A DNA stretch of 64,000 nucleotides from Anaeramoeba flamelloides (Eukaryota > Metamonada > Anaeramoebidae), in the NCBI GenBank assembly GCA_027625915.1, contig JANTQA010000023.1, forward strand, positions 1,984,001-2,048,000. The letters are read 5' to 3'. Within the stretch, counting starts at the first letter, position 1. Each line of letters starts with the position of its first letter. Below the pieces are notes generated by a model, which was not told the DNA's origin, ran no database searches, and worked only from the letters and a program-made list of their open reading frames with translations. Shown piece by piece: positions 57,992 through 64,000 of the stretch. The translations under genes and the position numbers were made by a program.

Positions 57992-58685
57992 GAATCTACC
58001 TCGATTAAAAATTTGCCGTTTATTTTTCCTCTATTTGGAATTAATTTGGTATATTTATCAAGAAAAGAATGGCTGTGTGAGTTTCTTCTATTTAAAGTTC
58101 TGATCATTAAAGTATGGAAAGTTTTTTTTTACCTCAAGATTTTCTACTGCAATTTTCAATTTTTAGTGTTTCTTCATTAGATAATATATCCTCTTATCTT
58201 TGAACTATTTCAAAACTAAAGCAATATTTAAAGAGGTGTGTTGTTATAGCTGTTGTTGGGTTTGAGTTTTGGAGATCATTTGTATTGTCTCTCTTTGAAA
58301 ATTTCGTTTCTTTTGGATTTTTTTATTTGTCAAAAATTACTTTTTGATTTTTAAAAAGTTTTTAATTTGACAAATAAATTTAAAAATTGAATTTAAGTCA
58401 TATAAAATACTCAAAATGAATTCTACCAAGATGAAATTGAATTAGTATATAAAAATGAATTTTTTCAAATATCTAAGAATACTTATTATTCAATATTTTT
58501 TTAGATTGAAGTATGGGATTATTTTTACAATGATACCCCTTTATTTAATATTTCGAAGAGCTGATAGATCTGGCATTTTTCTTCTTATAATTCGAGTAGT
58601 ATTTGAGGATAACAAAATCAATTATAGAATTTTATCAAAATTGGTTCATTATTAAAGAATTGATAAAAAAAATCGAGGTCGATTC
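57992..58685. mobile_element. 694-bp TIR transposon with 3-bp target duplication, copy 2
   Basis: The same ends as copy 1 (GAATCTACCTCGATT / GAATCGACCTCGATT), flanked by ACT at 57989-57991 and 58686-58688. The first 130 bp differ from copy 1 at only a few positions. It sits inside a perfect 16-bp-arm hairpin: the flanks rejoin as AAAGAATTGAGTAAAA, 7 bases, TTTTACTCAATTCTTT. Confidence 0.9.
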
Positions 58686-58839
58686 ACTCAATTCTTTCAA
58701 ATTAAAAAAAAAAACCAACGAGTCACGGAATAACAATTATTAATCACAGATTGTGCAATTTTTATTTATTATTAATAATCTTTCTATCGGGCTTTTACCC
58801 TTTCTGTGAATTCTGGAGACGTGTCTTCAAGTGCTTTCA

Positions 58840-59345
58840 AGCAATGTAGAGTGTCATCAAGTGCCTAGCTTTTCCAGAATTCAAAAGAATTCTGGAAAAG
58901 CTAAAGGCGATTTTTTTTTTAATTTTTGAAATAAACTGAAAATTTAAATAAATTTTCGGTTAATTCCAAAAAGTATAAAAAAAAACCTAACTTCGATTTT
59001 CTTGAGGTTTAATGTTTTATTTAGGTAATCAATTAATTTTCGTTGGGTTTTTTTGAGGGTTTCTATTTTATTTGTGAAGTTTTCTAGGTTTTTTTTTATA
59101 GGTTTTCCAAATAAATAAAAAACTCAAAAAAACCGAACGAAAATTTATTGATTACCTAAATAAAACATTAAAACTCAAGAAAACCTAATGAAACTTTTTC
59201 AAAATTCAAAAGAATAGAGAAAAATCTTTGATTCTATTCAATTCTTTTAAATTCTGAAAAAGCTAAGTGCGTTTCCCAGGATTAAAGAGAATTGAGTGAA
59301 ATCTTATGGTTTTACTCAATTACCTTAAATCCTGGAAAACCTAAC
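58840..59345. repeat. Hairpin-rich repeat cluster
   Basis: Contains a small perfect hairpin at about 58868-58902 (AGCTTTTCCAGAATTC and mirror), an imperfect stem of about 80 bp arms at 59003-59185 (shared TTATTTAGGTAATCAAT), and two more copies of the AATTGAGT...ACTCAATT palindrome up to 59330. Motifs overlap those of the 49.2-49.8 kb array. Confidence 0.7.
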
Positions 59346-60727
59346 GATAGTGGATATGTTTTAAATTTGGTCATGTAAATGATATTATATTTTTTACCTT
59401 AATATTTTAATTATTTTTTTTTTTCTTCTCTTTTTTATTATTTTATAAAATTTCTTTAATTACTCCTTCCCACAATAAATAAATAAATAAATTAAAAATA
59501 AATTACAAGATTTTAAACAAAAAAAAAAAAAAAAATCATTTATTGAAATGAAAAAATCGATTGTAAAAAGAAATTTAGCCTATCAAGAACTTAAATAATA
59601 GGATTTAAGTCACTTTATATTTTTAAATTTTCCACCTTTAAAACAAATTTTTTTAAAAGGGTTTTTTTTTTAACTGCTCTATTAAAAAATAATAAACTCT
59701 TTTTCAAATAAAAAAACATTGAAATTTTCAAGAATTATTCATAATTGAATCAAAATAATTATAGTATCATTCTAAAATATAAGTAACTCTTTAAAACATA
59801 AACAATTAACTGAATATTTAAAACTCGTTAAAAAAAAACAATAGAAATTACAATTAAATATTTTAAAAATTGATGTTCACTTTTATTTGAAATGAGAATT
59901 TTTGTTTTGTAAATTGTCAAGAAAAAAAATTATAAAATCAATAACAACATTTCAACATGGTGAATTGAGAAAAAGTTCTTTGCATGTCAAGATGATTCTT
60001 TAAACATCAAACTTTTGTTTTTTAAAAGTCTCATTTTAAAGATAAAGCCAAAATTCGTCGGAGTATTTTGTTGGAATTGTTTTTTTTTTTTTTCTTTATT
60101 TACTCTTTTCAATGTTCAATGTAGCAATCCAATAATGGTCTTTCTTAATTCCTATATCTAGCACACCCGAAATCAAACTTAAATGGTTTCCATTTTTATA
60201 CTGGTGGATTGTTTCCAAATTTTTTTCTTCTTTTCTTGTTTTTTTCATTTTCCAACTTTTCAATAAACATAAATAAAAATAAAAAAATGAAAAAATGAAT
60301 AATTAAAATGAAAATCAGCAATAAGTAATTATCTTATTAAAAATCAAATTCAATGGTATTTATGAATTGAGAGGTGTGTCCTTTTGTTTGAAAAAAGAGT
60401 TTATTTTCCAATTTTATGATTTTTTTGACAATTATGTTAATATTACAAAAAATTGTTGCACTTTTTCAATTTTTTTGAATTAAAGTTGAATTTTCAACTG
60501 ATCAAAAACAATCGATGAAGTTGAAGATTTTTTGTATGTTGAAATTTCAAAAGTGAAATTTGATTAAAAAAAAGGGAAATTAAGTTGTTCAGTGAAGAGT
60601 CCTATAGAATAGTAATTTTTCTTGGAAAACAAAAGTGAAATTTATAATTGATTATTCAAAATAAATAAAATCATAATATTATAATCATTTCAAAAATTAT
60701 CTATTTTTTTTTTTTTTTTGAGATTGT

Positions 60728-60914
60728 CAGAATTAAAACTTTTTGAAAGTTTTCTGTTTTAATAAACTCTTTATTTTTTTTTAATAAAGTGAAAACTTTT
60801 TTAGAAAAAAATGAACTTTTCTTCCCACTCCAACCTCTACTTCTCATTTAAAACGTTGAGCTCTCATTTTTTAAATACAGAAAACTTTCAAAAAGTTTAA
60901 TTCTGAAAAATTTT
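60728..60914. repeat. Foldback repeat
   Basis: Left CAGAATTAAAACTTTTTGAA then AGTTTTCTGT; right is its near-exact reverse complement ending AATTCTG. About 30-bp arms with flanking A/T similarity beyond. Related fragments are near 9640-9770. Confidence 0.7.
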
Positions 60915-61245
60915 TCACTTTTTTAAAACTGCTGTCAACAAAAAAATCTCTCTTTTTCTCTAAAGTGCTTGTTAAAAATGACAAAAAAAAAAAAAAAAAA
61001 AAAAAAAAATGTTCAATAACAAAAAACTTGCTGGTTAGTTCTGAAGTGATTTATTTTTTATGTCAAGCTACTGAATAAATTGGCAATGAATTGTTTTTTT
61101 AATTCTTATAGTGTTTTTGAAATTAAAATCTATGTATAAAAAAAAAAAAATAAAATAAAAAAATAGTTCTGAATATTAATTTAGTAAAAAAATCAAATAA
61201 ATGTAAAAAAAAGAAGATTCCCAAGATCAAATTTCATTAATGAAA

Positions 61246-63231
61246 TTAATTTTCGTTTTCAACTTGAATCACTTCTTCTTCTTCTTCTTCTTCCTTTTCC
61301 TTTTCCTTTTCCTTTTCGTTTTCCTTTTCTTCTTCTTCTTTTTCGTTTTCCTTTTCTTCTTCAATTTTTTTCTCTTTTTTCGTGTAACCAATATCATTTT
61401 TCACAAGTCTAGGGATGTTGAGAGACTTTTTAGCATGTTTATAGACAACATCTTTATTAATTTTGCCGAATGAAAAGATCAGCACTAATAACCAGAATAT
61501 CATTAACAGCGACCAAATGGTTTTTTGTTTCCAATCCCATCTAGGTTTTAATTCAATTGTTTCAAAATCACAATTGCCTAAAAGCGTATCTAAATTATCT
61601 TGATTTTGGCCATCTTTAAAATTATTTATATAATAGCGTTTTACAGAATTTTTACCATCGTTCAACAGCCCCTTAAAGGTTCTTTTCCCGGTTCGAGTAA
61701 AATCTGTTTTTAGCGCGGGTGTGCCCGAATAGCTTTTTGAAATCGCATCGGCATGGTCTGCCCATAGATTTTTGAAATAAAACTCAAAGGCTTGGTTTGT
61801 TTCAAATTTTTCCTCGGAACCCAAAATATTTAAAAAGATCAATTGATCGTTTAAGGTTCTCCTTTCGATTAATGATTGAACAACGTTTGTTCGATCGAGG
61901 CAATCGATGCAATTGGTACGGAAGGTTCCCGTCTGTTGCTTTTGGATTTGCAAATCGGTGGAATTGAATTTGTCTGCATAATATGAATAATCGTCAATGT
62001 CCTCGTTGATTTGATCCATTAATTTTTTCAAATTATACCATCTCATCTTGGAACACTCCTTATGGAAATCAAAAACTATGTATCGGATTTTTTGCTTTTC
62101 TTCCTTTTGTTTCTTGTTGTATTGATCAACTAGTCTTCCAAATTCGTCCCCAATTACCTTTTCTCCGCCTTTGGTGTCAATTAATGAAATGGCGACTTGG
62201 TTCCCGTATTGTGCATATTGCGTCTCAAAGTGCCTTTCGAAGGCCGTCTCACGTACTTCATCTTCAACGTCAGTTAGGACCATCTTTGGTTTATATTTGA
62301 GATTGATAAATTGTGACCAAAATGCTGGTATGGAGCCTCTTGTTTGAATATAACTAGTACACCTCGTTGTTTTTTCTTTTTTTTCTTCTTCTTCTTCTTC
62401 TTCTTGTTTTTCATTTTTTTTTTCCATCAAAATTTCGCGAAGAGTCTTTGGGGCATGATCTGGATAATATTCAATTATCTGTTCTGTTTCGACAAAATTA
62501 ACACAATTACCTTCTACGTCAATCCCCCGTCGAATGTATCTTCTTCCTGGTCTTTTATTGAATCTACGCGAGACCAAAGTAAATCTGAATTTTTTGGAAT
62601 TGAGTTCACATACTTTGGATTTGAAAAAGCCCACAATAACGATTAAGACCCAACAGTGCTGTAAATTTAAAAAGCTTTTTGCAATGCTATGGTTATACAA
62701 ATATTTTGTGAAGCAATTTGATAGTCCTGGGAAATTGCTGACACTCTTGTGGTTGGTTTCATTCTCATTATTATTCTGTTCTGCAAGCTTTTTATGAATG
62801 GTTGAGAGCCTTGCTCGGCTATTAGTTAAATCGTACTCGTATGAAAAAATTAAATTCCCAGAGTTCAGGAATTGCGAGAGTTGCTCTAAATTAAATTTTT
62901 CTTCTTTCTCTTGGAAGGGTGTGCTTTTTTTTTCGGATTTGGAAAATAATGGTACAATTTGGGTTTTTGTGATTGTGTAAACGAGTTTGTTAAACAAAAC
63001 ACCTGCAGTTTTGATTTGAGTGACAAAGATTAAATAGTCTCCTAAGATTAATTTGATGATCCCAAGAACACCATAAATTGGTGCTGGCTTGCTTGTGGTG
63101 TCGTTGGTTAATTCCACTTCCTCCAGTCCAGAATTTGTTCGATCAATCCTGAGCATAGTCTTCTTGTTCTTTAAATCTTTCAAATAATATGCTTCAGGAT
63201 CTGTAATCAAGACAAATGGTGCTGTATTCAT
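61246..63231 (-). CDS. SAC1: SAC1-type phosphoinositide phosphatase
   Basis: Sac-domain enzymes dephosphorylate phosphatidylinositol phosphates, chiefly PI4P, at ER and Golgi membranes. The chosen ATG at 63231 (MNTAPFVLITDPEAYYL) matches the usual family start and gives 661 aa; an in-frame ATG 33 codons upstream encodes a hydrophobic stretch and is less likely. Visible marks: FSYEYDLTNS, RRFNKRPGRRYIRRGID, VNFVETEQI, TRGSIPAFWSQ, NLKYKP and the catalytic CX5R motif CIDCLDR at residues 441-447. One strong membrane segment (SLLMIFWLLVLIFSF, about 569-588) is near the C-terminus, where relatives have two. Oddities are a glutamate-rich insert before TRGSIP and a K/E-rich tail of about 45 residues, both encoded by purine/pyrimidine repeats prone to slippage. 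No introns are needed. Confidence 0.93.
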   Translation of the reverse strand: MNTAPFVLITDPEAYYLKDLKNKKTMLRIDRTNSGLEEVELTNDTTSKPAPIYGVLGIIKLILGDYLIFVTQIKTAGVLFNKLVYTITKTQIVPLFSKSEKKSTPFQEKEEKFNLEQLSQFLNSGNLIFSYEYDLTNSRARLSTIHKKLAEQNNNENETNHKSVSNFPGLSNCFTKYLYNHSIAKSFLNLQHCWVLIVIVGFFKSKVCELNSKKFRFTLVSRRFNKRPGRRYIRRGIDVEGNCVNFVETEQIIEYYPDHAPKTLREILMEKKNEKQEEEEEEEKKEKTTRCTSYIQTRGSIPAFWSQFINLKYKPKMVLTDVEDEVRETAFERHFETQYAQYGNQVAISLIDTKGGEKVIGDEFGRLVDQYNKKQKEEKQKIRYIVFDFHKECSKMRWYNLKKLMDQINEDIDDYSYYADKFNSTDLQIQKQQTGTFRTNCIDCLDRTNVVQSLIERRTLNDQLIFLNILGSEEKFETNQAFEFYFKNLWADHADAISKSYSGTPALKTDFTRTGKRTFKGLLNDGKNSVKRYYINNFKDGQNQDNLDTLLGNCDFETIELKPRWDWKQKTIWSLLMIFWLLVLIFSFGKINKDVVYKHAKKSLNIPRLVKNDIGYTKKEKKIEEEKENEKEEEEKENEKEKEKEKEEEEEEEVIQVENEN

Positions 63232-64000
63232 TTTTGTAACAGTAAATAATAATAAAGTAAAGGAAATTAAAAAAAATAAATTATCAAATAGGAGTATTTT
63301 GATTTTTACATTGTAGAGAAATTTGACCAAAAAAAGTTGTTGTTATTGTTTTTTAAGTCCAAACCTTATTTTTGTTTTTCAAAACTTTGGGATAAATTTG
63401 CAGGTTTTTTCTTTTAATTTTTGCTTACAGTGTTTTTAGGTGGAAAAAGAAAATTCGTGGCATTAAAAGAATCTGTTATTTGGTGATAAAGTTTGAAGTC
63501 AGTATTACTTATTTTGCTGTTTGGTTATTTCGAATTATTTCTTCGTTTATTTTTTGGTAAAATAATATCCCAAAACCTTATTGATCTCTTATTTATTTTG
63601 CTCTTTGGAACCAGAAAAGATAATTGTGAATAAACTAAACATTTTAAAAGTGATGTAGGCTTGTAAATTGACTAAACAAGAAAAAAAGTCTCAAGATAAA
63701 CAAATTCTTTGTTGAAAAAGATCTTCATTATTAATAGCAGTCAATTTTTTATTCCACTTTGTAATGCTTGTTTCAATCAGGAAATGTATAAGAACATATC
63801 TTTGAGTTGTAGTAAATACTCAAAGATATAAAATTTTTTTGAACATTTAAAAGATAAGGGGGAAGGATTTGATAAAAAGACAAACTTGGAAATAACACCA
63901 AAAAAATAATAAAATGAATAATAAGAGATAAAAATTTGAGATTATTTTTTCATTTGTATATAAATAATTTACGTGTTTTTTTAAGTGAGGAATGTTTATA
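63232..64000. other. 5' flank of the SAC1-like gene to window end
   Basis: AT-rich, no gene recognised. An inverted-repeat-like pair CTTTGAGTTGTAG and CTCAAAGATATA near 63800 is too short to interpret. Confidence 0.5.

Larger units (their letters stand above)
57161..61245. other. Gene-free region with hairpin repeats
   Basis: It holds transposon copy 2 (57992-58685), a hairpin-rich area (58.69-59.35 kb), a foldback at 60728-60914, long A or T runs (59520, 60084, 60983) and nothing coding. The 61.20-61.24 kb end is the 3' flank of the SAC1-like gene. Confidence 0.6.

Overview
This is a very AT-rich nuclear window from a protist. The genes contain spliceosomal introns and encode eukaryotic proteins: ARPC3 of the Arp2/3 complex, RAD51, ribosomal protein eL36, a SAC1-type phosphoinositide phosphatase, a PRPP synthetase and two actin-related proteins. 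Products rich in K, E and N, and heavy homopolymer content, recall amoeboid protists; an Anaeramoeba-like or other free-living amoeboid flagellate is a guess from style only, and no marker in the window fixes the lineage. All ten confident genes, and the weaker candidates where an end can be read, stop with TAA.

Layout. 1-5.7 kb: no gene, three foldback MITEs. 5.7-9.05 kb (+): four-exon PRPP synthetase whose third intron is 2.15 kb and carries repeat insertions. 9-13.7 kb: no gene. 13.75-14.64 kb (-): ARPC3, whose first coding exon appears to be only the ATG. 14.6-24.5 kb: repeats, TIR elements, a nested insertion near 21 kb and a palindromic repeat complex at 22-24 kb, with one orphan terminal exon near 19.7 kb. 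24.48-26.8 kb (+): zinc-knuckle protein. 29.5-31.4 kb and 35.7-37.0 kb (-): two divergent actin-related proteins, separated by two elements ending in TTAA. 41.57-42.88 kb (-): RAD51 in three exons. 43.5-44.45 kb (+): coding-like exons of unknown product. 47-47.8 kb (-): acidic/serine RING-like protein with a recent transposon 38 bp upstream of its ATG. 53.7-54.8 kb (-): basic coiled-coil protein. 56.7-57.2 kb (+): eL36. 61.2-63.2 kb (-): SAC1-like phosphatase.

The genes look like scattered housekeeping genes rather than an operon or cluster. The actin theme (ARPC3 plus two actin-related proteins) may be chance. The more unusual content is between the genes: at least six families of short non-autonomous elements with terminal inverted repeats. 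They include Tc1/mariner-like foldbacks flanked by TA, elements with TTAA ends, and a two-copy family with clear 3-bp target duplications. No transposase gene of normal length is present. Intron ends, exon joins and family assignments were read by eye and were not aligned or searched.
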